This document shows, piece after piece, positions 1-7,879 of a stretch of DNA of 20,931 nt. Every line of letters begins with the position of its first letter. Position 1 is the first letter of the stretch. The position numbers were made by a program, and so were the translations under genes. The notes under the pieces are model-generated. The model did no database searches. It was given only the letters and a program-made list of their open reading frames with translations, and was not told the DNA's origin. Source of the stretch: Diatrype stigma (lineage: Eukaryota > Ascomycota > Sordariomycetes > Xylariales > Diatrypaceae). The stretch covers positions 1-20,931 of the forward strand of contig JAKJXP020000208.1 in assembly GCA_022225965.2 (NCBI GenBank), given 5' to 3'.

Positions 1-25
1 AAAATAGCGTTTAAAAGATGCGTGG

Positions 26-115
26 AAATTTTTCGGGCCTTTTTTAAAAAAAGAGGCTCCCCGTAGCGCAGCGAAGGGCCGTAGCCTGTTTTTTTAAAAA
101 AGGCCCGAAAAATTT
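26..115. repeat. Long perfect hairpin with GC-rich loop
   Basis: Two 27-base arms at 26-52 and 89-115 are exact reverse complements (AAATTTTTCGGGCC, then T6 A7). Pairing extends after one mismatch through AGGCT at 54-58 and AGCCT at 83-87. The remaining loop is GC-rich and contrasts with the AT-rich surroundings. It lies at the 3' side of the RT fragment that starts just to the right. No target duplication is visible, so it could be a very small foldback element or an expanded palindrome. Confidence 0.7.
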
Positions 116-117
116 TA

Positions 118-697
118 AATTAATAAATTAAGGTTTATAATAATATTTTTCATTTTAATAAATGCGGACCTATTAATTATAAAAGAATTCATTTATTTAA
201 TAAATAAATGGTTTTATTTTTATTATTATAACTTAAATATTAATTTATTACGTAATGCCGCATTAAACGCGCCAATAATATTTAAAATAAAAAACGATAT
301 AACTTTGTTTTATACGAATGCCTTTTTTATGTCGTATATAACGTATGCCGCCAAATTTAACACCGATTTCTTAAATAACGCGCCAAATTGCTAAATGTTA
401 ATAACCCTTTTATGAATAACTATTATCGATATTTTTTTCGCAATTAATCGTTCGAAACCTTTTTTTAAATAGGAAAGCAATAAAATAAAACGTTAAGATT
501 TAATTGCCGTAAAATTAATTTTGCTTATTTTAAAAAGCATAATCATTTCCGTAATACGGAACGATATCGGGTAATAATTATGTTTTAAGCAGCCTTTATA
601 TAACGTATGAATTATCTTTTTAATAATTAGCTATATATATTATAATAATATTATTACTTTTATGCCGACTGCTTATTTATATATATATAGGCATATG
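118..697 (-). pseudogene. LINE fragment Z: RT core, RIP-degraded
   Basis: This stretch aligns base by base with the RT region of the minus-strand LINE copy at about 5680-6240 and with that at about 9700-10200. Shared blocks include the run ending ATTAATTTATTACGTAATGCCGC near 240-265 and the GTTAATAACC block near 398. It covers the RT fingers-to-palm part, upstream of the catalytic YxDD. It is densely interrupted by TAA and TAG in every frame and is very AT-rich, as expected after RIP. The 3' part of the element is missing to the left, and its right edge abuts the tail of copy A. No product is possible. Family (Tad1/I-like) is inferred from the better preserved copies. Confidence 0.75.
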
Positions 698-698
698 G

Positions 699-719
699 TA
701 ATGATAATAATAATAATGA
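699..719 (-). repeat. LINE 3' tail, copy A (TAATGA/TAATAA repeat)
   Basis: An imperfect TAATGA/TAATAA run on the plus strand marks the 3' terminus of minus-strand copy A. The same tail ends copies B, C and D, so it belongs to the element and is not a chance microsatellite. I-like and Tad-like LINEs often end in short simple repeats instead of poly(A). Confidence 0.8.
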
Positions 720-1556
720 ATTTTTATATCCGGATAAACCTATTTAGCTAGCTACCTAGTTACATATAACCCATTTCCGAAGAAAATATATAAGAAGTGG
801 TCTTATAAAATAACCAAGTTTACTTAAGTGCCGACATTATATAATATATAAAACGGCTGGAATATTAAAGGACATTGTTATTTAAAACAAAGCGCGAACG
901 TATTAATACGACTTTAAGAAAACATAACTAAGAAAAAGAAGGGTTTTTATTTTTCACTGGCCGGTTTTATTTCTTTCTAGGGCCTTACCGTCCTGCCTTG
1001 GTCTGGATCGAACCCAACGTATCGTTCTTCGTGTTACCCATATGGATGTGCCTTTTTAAAAAGGCGACGAAGTTTTTATAACCATTATAACCAAAATATT
1101 CTTTCGCTTTACGTTTTCGACGAATACTTAATATCTTAAAGGCGCCTTAAAATAGGTCGCATTAAATAACGTGGCCTAAAGTTCTTTTTTTTCTCGCATT
1201 AATAAAAACATTCCACCTTAAAATAATTAAAGCGTCGATAATACGGAGCGAAATTTCCGTAGCCGGAACGCTTAGCGAAAAGGCGGTAAAATATCGGTCG
1301 AATAAGGGTAAGCTTTTTAAAGGGCTTACTTGCTTCGAATTCCCAGCGTATATACGAAAAGGGAATATTACGTAACTACCAGGTCGAAAAACGAATAAAC
1401 GCCTTTTTTTATATTAATGCGTCGAAGGTATATAAGGGTTATAATTCGGAAGGGGTCGTCGTTGGATACGTGGTCGATAGGGAGGTTAGTTCCAAGCTTG
1501 GCCTAGGCGTTTGCTGCTTCGTTCCCTTCAATATCGACGTATCCAGGAACCCACCA
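699..1556 (-). mobile_element. LINE copy A: 3' end (RNase H end, knuckle, 3' UTR, tail)
   Basis: A 5'-truncated minus-strand LINE end. The RNase H C-terminal motif is well kept at 1545-1553 reading WVP, followed by GYVDIEGNEAAN to about 1506 (family motif W-PGH...GNE-AD). Downstream lie the degraded C-terminal zinc-knuckle domain, a 3' UTR that aligns with copies B and C over its whole length (for example ACGGCTGGAATATTAA at 852-867 on the plus strand), and a simple tail at 699-719. Identity with B and C stops sharply after the Trp codon near 1556, where GC-rich sequence begins. The abrupt 5' end is typical of LINE 5' truncation. Confidence 0.85.
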
Positions 1557-2003
1557 CCTGGATAAGTGGTTAAACTGTCCGCACCTTAGCTAAGTCTGCC
1601 CAGCCCAGCAATTGCTGCGGTAAGTAACGACTTAACTTGTCGAAGTACGCAGTTGCTAAGCCGCGTATATGCGACGCAAACCGAGCGGGCCTTTTAGCCC
1701 GACGCCGCCAGCAATGGCAACAAATCCGGCAATTTCTGCCATTCGCTACCGACTTTTGCCAAGCCGCTGGCACCGATTACCGACGTCCCTTGCCCTTTCC
1801 GCTGACCTAACGTTCCCCTTTTTCTATTCGACGTCCCCCCTTTACAACCATTCGCCAGACCGCCCACTATTCGACGACCCGCCGCCGACTAGCAGCCCCC
1901 CCAGCCAGCGGCACCCAAAACCCCTCCCGCTACCAGTTATCTATGTGGCAACAACAATGCGTCGATTCCGCCCCCGACGCCCCAGCCCCAGCCCCCCCTT
2001 CCC
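1557..2003. other. GC-rich, proline-coding island without RIP
   Basis: This 450-base segment is strikingly C-rich on the plus strand and lacks the TpA excess of its surroundings. One plus-strand frame is open from ATG at 1669 to TAG at 2017-2019 (116 codons) and encodes a Pro/Ser/Arg-rich chain with no domain I recognise. Another frame is equally proline-rich, so composition alone could explain the open frames. It sits between the 5' break of minus-strand copy A and the 3' UTR of plus-strand copy D. It may be a single-copy remnant that RIP could not see, or a Pro-rich linker of a LINE ORF1. I found no other copy in the window and cannot call it a gene. Confidence 0.5.
1971..2003 (-). other. 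Potential G-quadruplex (minus strand)
   Basis: The plus strand carries C-runs of 5, 4, 4, 7 and 3 bases separated by 2 to 4 bases, so the minus strand has at least four G-runs with short loops. This fits the standard G4 pattern. It lies just upstream of the 3' UTR of LINE copy D. Function is not implied. Confidence 0.55.
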
Positions 2004-2175
2004 TTTCTTTTTCTGTTAGCCCCAACTTGCTCGCGCTTTATCCTGGGCCCTTAAGGCCCTAAATACTCCAGCCGTCCCATATATCATATAGTATCGGACC
2101 TATATAATTAACTAGCTTAAGTAAATAGGTCCATCCGGACGTAAAAATATATCATCATCATTATTATCATCATCG
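2004..2175 (+). mobile_element. LINE copy D: 3' UTR and tail, plus strand
   Basis: The reverse complement of the B and C 3' UTRs aligns here in order: GCGCTTTAT near 2033, CTCCAGCCGTCCCATATATCA near 2067, the TATCGGACC block, AATAGGTCCATCCGGACGTAAAAAT, and a TCA/TTA tail at 2151-2174. It carries only the last ~170 bases of a LINE and is less damaged by RIP than A or B. It faces away from copy A, so the two 3' ends point outward from the GC island. Exact left limit is uncertain. Confidence 0.8.
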
Positions 2176-2652
2176 ATTTATATTCGTTTCCGACATGATA
2201 TTTAAATAACTTCGATCCGAAAAGTATTTTCCAAGTATTAAATTTCGACTCTAAATGATATTCGTAAAGTTACGGATAAAATCGCGATCTTAGGCTTTTT
2301 TTCTTGTATATATATTAAATAAAATTAAATATTTTAATTATTACGGCTCTTATAAATTCGATTCGCTAATAAATTTAATCCGGCTAACAGAAAAGAACGG
2401 CAAAATCGTTCGATTAGTTAAGTAATAATTCGTTAAAATTAAACAATTAAAGAAATAATGATATAATAAAATATTACGAAAGAAAAACTTAATAACTAAA
2501 CTAACCTTAATTTCAGGCCTAGGCCTAAGCCTAAATCCAAATCCAAGTGTCCGAAAATAAAGGGAAAAAAAAAAAACGACCTTATGGAATTCCTTATTCC
2601 GACAGGTCCTAAAACCCCTAAGGCACTACGACCGCTGCTACCTTTTCCGCCG
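2176..2652 (+). pseudogene. LINE fragment H: ORF1 zinc-knuckle region
   Basis: This plus-strand stretch aligns with the end of ORF1 in copies F (14640-15000, minus) and G (20560-20760, plus). Around 2325-2400 the frame reads KYFNYYGSYKFDSL, a CCHC knuckle in which Cys and His have become Tyr. A basic stretch ending LRKKN follows, then the segment starting ATGGAATTCC at 2584 that matches ATGGGATTTC in F. Stops are TAA/TAG at expected Gln positions (for example VK**FVKIKQ). Alignment is good from about 2290; the first 110 bases are a weaker match. At about 2653 it joins RT sequence, which is not the normal LINE order. Confidence 0.7.
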
Positions 2653-2786
2653 GCGCAAATACTACGCCGAATATCCCCTTAACCCTTTATTCCAGGCCCT
2701 CCGCGCCGCCAACCACATCCGCCACCTCAAAAAAGTGGCAAAAGAATCGCCACCGGACAAAACAGCAATGGCAGCCAAGGCTTACG
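2653..2786 (+). pseudogene. LINE RT thumb fragment spared by RIP
   Basis: One frame is open from about 2636 and reads RRRKYYAEYPLNPLFQ, then ALRAANHIRHLKKVAKE, then PPDKTAMAAKAY. It matches the RT C-terminal part of copy C (ALYAANYIRHLNKV...DKIAIAVKAYVLPV, about 9280-9180 minus). Bases and codons are GC-rich and there are no stops, unlike every other RT copy here. The frame is cut by the hAT element after KAY and resumes at 3504 with V-IPVA. The join to ORF1 sequence on its left looks recombinational. It is a fragment and cannot function. Confidence 0.75.
2779..2786. repeat. Target-site duplication of hAT element (left)
   Basis: GGCTTACG directly precedes the element and is repeated exactly at 3496-3503. 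Eight bases is the duplication length of the hAT superfamily. Removing one copy plus the element restores the RT frame K-A-Y-V-I-P-V. Confidence 0.9.
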
Positions 2787-3495
2787 CAGGGTTGTGAAAT
2801 TATTCCTTAGTTTTTAATTCGTTCTTAGTTACTAACTAATTAATTAGTTTTAATCTGGACCCGGACTAACTTCCTTAGTTTTAGTCCAGGCCTGGAATAA
2901 TTAAATTAGTTTTAATCCGAGGCCGAACTAACTAAGGAATAATTTTAATTAATTAGTTAATAACTAAAAAAAAACTAAAAACTAAAGCTTAATTTTTAAA
3001 TTCCAAAACTTAAGCCTTAAAATTATAAGCTTATAATGTATTTATATAACGTTTAAATTAAAGAACCTTTTATATAGTACTTATAAGTAAATTCGTAAAA
3101 ACGAATAAAATACAATGTATCTTTTAATTAATATTTTTATATAAAATTATTAATATATAAATTACGTATAAAATAAATTATATAAAATCGTATATACGGA
3201 ATTATATTATAAGTCTTATATAAAACCTTGTTTATTTTATTTAATCTTTACGATATCGGTTATATTTTATTACTTATGTAATAATTTAATATTTTTTAAG
3301 TTTAAAATTATTCTTTAGTTTTTTCTTAATTATTAACTAACTAATTTAATTAGTCCTTAGTTCGGGCCCGGATTAACTAACTAAACTACGTAATCGGACT
3401 AAGGAATATTAGTTAGTTTTAATCCGGCACTGGAATAACTAAATTAGTTTTAATTCGGGGCCGGACTAACTATTAGTAACTAAATCACAACCCTG
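2787..3495. mobile_element. Non-autonomous hAT-like element, 709 bp
   Basis: Ends are the perfect 11-base inverted repeat CAGGGTTGTGA (2787-2797) and TCACAACCCTG (3485-3495). The CAGGG...TGTGA start and 8-bp flanking duplication fit hAT transposons. Each subterminal region of ~200 bases contains repeated TTAGTCCGGACC/CCGGACTAA and AATCCGAGGCCG motifs and folds back on itself (ATTATTCCTTAG near 2800 pairs with CTAAGGAATAAT near 2936). These are likely transposase-binding arrays. The middle (3000-3290) is very AT-rich with no open frame, so movement would need a transposase from elsewhere. A second copy begins at 20769. RIP-like AT enrichment suggests it has been in the genome for some time. 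Confidence 0.9.
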
Positions 3496-3503
3496 GGCTT
3501 ACG
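3496..3503. repeat. Target-site duplication of hAT element (right)
   Basis: Exact second copy of GGCTTACG (see 2779-2786). Confidence 0.9.
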
Positions 3504-3518
3504 TAATACCAGTGGCCA
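3504..3518 (+). pseudogene. Remainder of the RIP-spared RT fragment
   Basis: TAATACCAGTGGCCA continues the RT frame broken by the hAT element (KAY-VIPVA), as in copy C (KAYVLPV). It ends where the tail of LINE copy B begins. Confidence 0.65.
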
Positions 3519-3684
3519 TAATGATGATAATGATAATGAATTTTTACGTCCGGATGGACCTATTTAATTAGTATACCTAGTTATATACAGGCCATTCCCG
3601 AAAGGGGTATAAGAGGTTTATAGTATAACTAAGATTATATAAGGCCCGATACTGTATAGTATATAGGACGGCTGGAATATTAAG

Positions 3685-3727
3685 GGACAGGCCTAAATGG
3701 ACAGGCCTAAATAGGTAGGCCCAAAAT
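3685..3727 (-). repeat. 14-bp tandem repeat in LINE B 3' UTR
   Basis: GGACAGGCCTAAAT occurs twice in tandem (3685-3698, 3699-3712), followed by the diverged unit AGGTAGGCCCAAAAT. Copies A and C lack the extra units at the matching place; D has one related CCTTAAGGCCCTAAAT. Confidence 0.8.
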
Positions 3728-3869
3728 AAAGCGCAAACGTATTAAGGTCTAACATAAAAAAGGGTTTTTATTTTTCCGATAGTAATTATTTCTTTTCGGA
3801 ACCTCGTTATTATCCGTTACTTATTTTTTAAAGCAAGGTTTAAAAATGTTATTGTTTTATTTTTCCGTC

Positions 3870-4140
3870 GTTAATCCATACGGACAGGCCTTTTTAATAA
3901 AGGCTGCGAAATTTCGGTAGCCGTTATGGCCGAAGAATTCGTTCGTTTCGTATTCCGTCCGGATCCCAAGGGATCGAAGGGCATTCTAAAGTAAATTACA
4001 AGAAGCGACGTAACCTGGTTTTTTATTTTTTCCATAGCGGCAACGGTACTTATCGATAACGTCGAAATATCCAAAGCGCTTATGGTAGCTAACGATGTCT
4101 TTATGGCCGGATCGTTCCGCAAAAAGGCAATGCAATATTA
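3870..4140 (-). pseudogene. LINE B ORF2: C-terminal zinc-knuckle domain
   Basis: In the minus strand a frame reads FFAERSGHKDIVSYHKRF, then KYRCRYGKNKKPGYVASC, ending FFGHNGYRNFAAFIKKA. This matches the C-terminus of Tad-type ORF2 proteins (SGHGDF..YHERF...CxCG..K.P.H...C). The first and middle zinc ligands have become Tyr (C to Y, H to Y), the change RIP makes in TGC and CAC codons. Copies C (8090-7880) and E1 (17561-17839) carry the same domain. The other open frame at 3871-4122 minus is a shadow of it. Confidence 0.8.
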
Positions 4141-4299
4141 TGCAAATAAAAGAGAATTCCTTAAGGGGCTTGCTTGTTTCGAATTTTTAGCGTTAATATA
4201 AAAAAAGTATATTACGAAACCATTAAATGGAAAATACGAATAAACGTTTTTTCCGGCTAATGCGTTTAAAGTAAATAAAAGTTATAATGCCGGTATTAT

Positions 4300-4745
4300 G
4301 GTCGTTATTAATAGCCGGTCGTTTTATGCCGAATTTGGCTTGGGCGTTTGCGGCTTCGTTGCTTTTAATTTCGACGTATCCTGGAATACATTAAACGAAA
4401 AAGGCTTAAGGACGTATTTAAAAAATAGCCTAATAAAAAATTAGGAAATCTTATTAAGAATTATCCGAAAAATATTCGAAAATATATCGAATAATTATTA
4501 TATTATCGATATAAAAATATAAACCTATTAAAAAGGATTTTAAGTTATATTAAGCGTTTTTTGCCTATTAAGTCGCTTTATATATAATTATTACTTTATC
4601 GTCGAAAATCTTTACGTTTAAAAGTAATCCATTAATTACGTATAAACGTTTGCCGCTTTAATAAGCAATAAAGCCCTAACCAATTCGATCGACTTTAAAG
4701 CCATTAAAATAAATAATTAGGTTTTAAAAAGGAACGAATTCGAGT
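4300..4745 (-). pseudogene. LINE B ORF2: RNase H domain
   Basis: RNase H would remove RNA from the RNA/DNA hybrid during target-primed reverse transcription. In falling coordinates the frame reads IYFNGFKVDRIG (family IYxDGS; the first catalytic Asp is Asn), then NVKIFDDKV (expected Glu is Lys), then IYIDNIIIIRYI (DN motif kept), and last PGYVEIKSNEAANAQAKFG near 4325-4385. Two of the catalytic acidic residues are therefore gone and the domain is dead. The intervening stops are TAA or TAG. Same layout and same substitutions occur in copy C. Confidence 0.75.
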
Positions 4746-4999
4746 CATTTTTTATGGGCGTCTTTTTTTTTTATCGACTAAAACGGATAACGGCTTATTT
4801 GGCTATTTCCTATTTAAGAATAAAAGGCGGGGGCAATTTGTTATTAGGTCCGCCATTAATTATAATGGCATAAGCCAACGTTTTTTTGGTTAGTTAACGC
4901 GTTGGATTATCGGATAAGCCGGATTTAAGCTACAAAGCCGAATAACGTATCGTTTTTATATTTATTCGTATATTATTTTCGTAAGGGAAATGTTTAATT

Positions 5000-6250
5000 T
5001 ACGGTGCAAAATGGGAACGTTAATAATACGCCAAATTGGAAAAATTGCCTTAACGGCAACTTTAAATGGCTTATCGGAAATTACGAAGTATTTTAGGACG
5101 CCTATAAATACGAAATCTTATTCTTTAATTATTGGTCGTTTTTTGCTTAAATATTAGGCTTCCGTTTCGAAAGTAATTACTAATATTACGTAAGCCTTGG
5201 TTGTTATTATAATTTTGTTTGGTAGCGATTTTTTCGTTATTTTGTTAAGGTGGCGGATATAATTGGTAACGCATAAGGCCTTGGCGATTTATTTAAATGC
5301 GTACTTTTTAAAGCTCAGCTTAGAATCGAAAAAAATCCCGAACCATTTGATTGCCTTTTTGGATGGATATACCGCGAAATTTCCAGCGATAACCGGATCG
5401 TCTAAAAAGGTCCGGCCTTTTTGGAAGTATTTAAGGTCGCTTTTGGTTGGATCGAAAATAAAAGCATTTTCCCGTTTCTAGCTGAAAATATCTGAAACAT
5501 CGGCTGCTAATAAGACGGATATTTCGGCTATAGTTTTATCCGTACGTAATATTGTAACGTTATCGGCATATCCAAAGCGAATTAACGGAACGCTTTTCCG
5601 TAAAAAGAATTCCGTATATAATATAAACAGTATTGGGAATATTAAAAAGCCTTATAAAACGCCGCAAAATAATGGGTTAGGATTTGTAATAACGTTTTTT
5701 ATTCGAATAAAAACGGAACGATTAATTATAAAAAAATCGATTCATTTAATTAATAAATGGTTTTATCCTTATTATTGCAATTTAAATATTAATTTATTAC
5801 GTAATACCGCATTAAAGATACCGGTAACGTTTAAAATTAAAAGCGACGCGATCCTGTTTTAGGCAAAAGTTGCTTTTACGTCGTATATAATGCATATTAT
5901 TAAGTTTAATGCCGACCTTTTAAGTAAAGCGCCAAATTATTAAGTATTAATAACATTTTTACGAATAATTATTATCGATATGTATTTAGCTATTAGCCGC
6001 TTTAGGCCCTTACCGAAATAAAAAAATGGGGCGCCAGGATTTTACTGCCGTAAAGTCGGATTTGCTTATCTTTAAGAGCATAACGACTTTAGCAATACGA
6101 AACGGCATCGGATAATATCCGTATCGTAAGTACCTTTCGTAAAGCGTATAAACCGCATTTTTAATGGCCGGCCATGCGTATTGAAATAACATAGCTATTA
6201 ATCCGTCTTTTTTCGATGCCGTATTAAAAGTTTTTATATAAACGTTCTTT
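5000..6250 (-). pseudogene. LINE B ORF2: reverse transcriptase domain
   Basis: The longest open piece is 6192-6010 minus (60 codons) reading AWPAIKNAVYTLYERYLRYG, then YYPMPFRIAKVV, then SKSDFTAVKSWRPI. This is the unmistakable RT finger region of fungal Tad-like LINEs (AWPAI...LF..CL..GY.P..FR.A..V.L.KPGK.D...SWRPI.LL). The catalytic palm motif at 5559-5570 reads YADN; the family motif is YADD, so the second Asp has been lost (GAC to AAC, a RIP change). The thumb, near 5150-5010, aligns with E1 (YGAKAWYLKQ...). The plus-strand open frame at 5263-5481 is a shadow. Confidence 0.85.
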
Positions 6251-6689
6251 GCTTTTGCTATTATTATTAATTACGTTTAAAAATGGGCTTATATATATAT
6301 ACGGATGCAGAAAGATTTAATACGAAAGGGTCGAAATTATGGGGCTTAAATGGGCGCTACGGGTTTTTAATGTTTTCGCTATCGGCTTAAAAAACGAAAA
6401 CCTTATGCCGGAAATAATGAATCTTTTTTTCGTATCTGTTATTATTCGGTCGCCGTTTATTATTAACGGGGCTCGGAAATTATCCTTAAGCTTATGCTAC
6501 CTTATTATGTTATAAATGGATTTATTCGAAATAGCGCTAATTATTCGCCGTTCCCAGTATTATTTTTTTGCTCGTCGAATAATGGATTTGTATTTTTTCG
6601 CCGTAACCGGATTCGGGGTTTCGTTTTTCGATGTAACTACCGACTGTTGCATTCTTTTAATAACCTCGTTGCATTTTTCGTTTTACTAA

Positions 6690-7550
6690 GACGCGTTTTA
6701 TCCGTAATTATGCTTAGGCTTTTTTAATGCCTTTATTGCGCGGTTAAACGTTTTTAGCAACTTAAAGGTTAAATTTTTGCATTCGTAAACGGACGCAAAT
6801 ATCGCCGATCTTTTAATCCAATACGTATAAATGAACTGGAAAAACTTTAAAGCCATATTTGATAAAAAAATAAGTTTGGATTTAAGAACTTTAACGGATT
6901 TATTAATCGATATTTTGCTAATTAACGTATAATAATCGGAATTCGTATATATATCGTTATTTATTTTTATTATATTCCTTAATATATTAAAAGCCATAAA
7001 ATCGATAATATTACTTAAATAATGCGTAGATTCGTTTTTATTAAGAACCTAAAGGTTTTAGCTTTTAAATTAATCCGTTACTTTTTGTTTTAATCCGTTA
7101 TGTCGTTATCGTTATTATAGCTGTTACGTTTAATAAACGACGTTAAAGTTTTTTGTTATTATTTTTCGGGAGCTAAGCGCTTATTGCTTTAATTTAACGA
7201 ATAAAACATAAGGTATTTCGTTATTAAAATAAATATTCCCGATAATAATATCGTTAATTTATACGACGATTGCGTTTTTAATAATAAAAGGCCGCAATTA
7301 TGTAATATTAAGAATTAGGTTTTTTCGAACGTATATAAGAACTTTGAAATATTTTATTTAATTTTGTATCGGCGAAAATGTATTATATCGAAAATAAATT
7401 TTAATTTAATATTTACCGTAAGATATTACGATTTACGGCTTTTATATTAATACGACGTTCGTTTTTATATCGTTTGCCGTTTTAAATATTATATTATATA
7501 TGGTACGTTTTTTTTTTTGCGGATATTAATTTATATTATAAACAGCTATT
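6690..7550 (-). pseudogene. LINE B ORF2: APE-type endonuclease, partial
   Basis: This domain nicks the target DNA. The GDFN motif reads KNFNVVY at 7153-7133, followed by a string of TAA where the family has Gln-rich residues (QxWQ). The SDH motif reads NSDYYTL around 6943-6925, with His replaced by Tyr. An open frame of 99 codons (6997-6698 minus) begins MAFNILRNI and covers the C-terminal end of the endonuclease and the start of the linker to the RT. The N-terminal third is missing because the copy begins at 7550. Confidence 0.75.
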
Positions 7551-7576
7551 TAATGATAATGATAATAATAATGATG
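7551..7576 (-). repeat. LINE 3' tail, copy C
   Basis: TAATGA/TAATAA simple repeat at the 3' end of minus-strand copy C, the same type as in A, B and D. Confidence 0.8.
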
Positions 7577-7879
7577 TATTTTTACGTCCGGGTGGACCTG
7601 TTTATTTATTTAGTTCTTTTATTCCCGTAAGGGGTGCTAAATGTGGCTGCGGAAAATTAAGCTAATTATATGGTCCGATATTGTATAATATATGGAACGG
7701 TTGGAATATTAAGGGCGTATCCGAAATAAAGCGTAAGCGTATTAATAGGACATTAGGAAAACATAACTAGGAAAGGGTTTTATTTTTTATTGGCCGGTTA
7801 TATCCCTTTTTAGGGCCTTACCGTTTTGCCTTAATTTGGATCGAGCTTAGCGTATTGTTATTTCGTATTATTTATTGGT

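Larger units (their letters stand above)
3519..7550 (-). mobile_element. LINE copy B: ORF2 to tail, 5'-truncated
   Basis: A minus-strand Tad1/I-like LINE of about 4.0 kb. In 5' to 3' order (falling coordinates) it holds the endonuclease (from 7550), RT, RNase H, C-terminal zinc knuckle, 3' UTR (about 3870-3540) and simple tail (3519-3539). It starts inside the endonuclease domain, directly against the tail of copy C, so ORF1 and the ORF2 start are absent. RIP damage is heavy: no frame stays open for long, and catalytic residues are changed in the RT and RNase H. The 3' UTR contains a private 14-bp tandem repeat. Confidence 0.85.

Noticed and set aside
1669..2019. 116-codon plus-strand frame as a real gene
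   Set aside because: Other frames of the same C-rich stretch are also long and proline-rich, there is no recognisable domain, and it merges into a LINE 3' UTR. Kept only as an island of unknown nature.
2515..2545. Telomere-like CCTAGGCCTAAGCCTAAATCC run
   Set aside because: It is irregular, and the same place in copy F (14755-14810) has a related pattern that reads as Gly/Leu/Ser-rich ORF1 coding sequence, so it is not a telomere repeat.
2787..3495. Long terminal repeats or a solo LTR
   Set aside because: The ends are inverted, not direct, and the flanking duplication is 8 bp; there is no TG...CA terminus or primer-binding site.
5263..5481. 72-codon plus-strand frame
   Set aside because: It is antisense to copy B RT between the YADN motif and the thumb.
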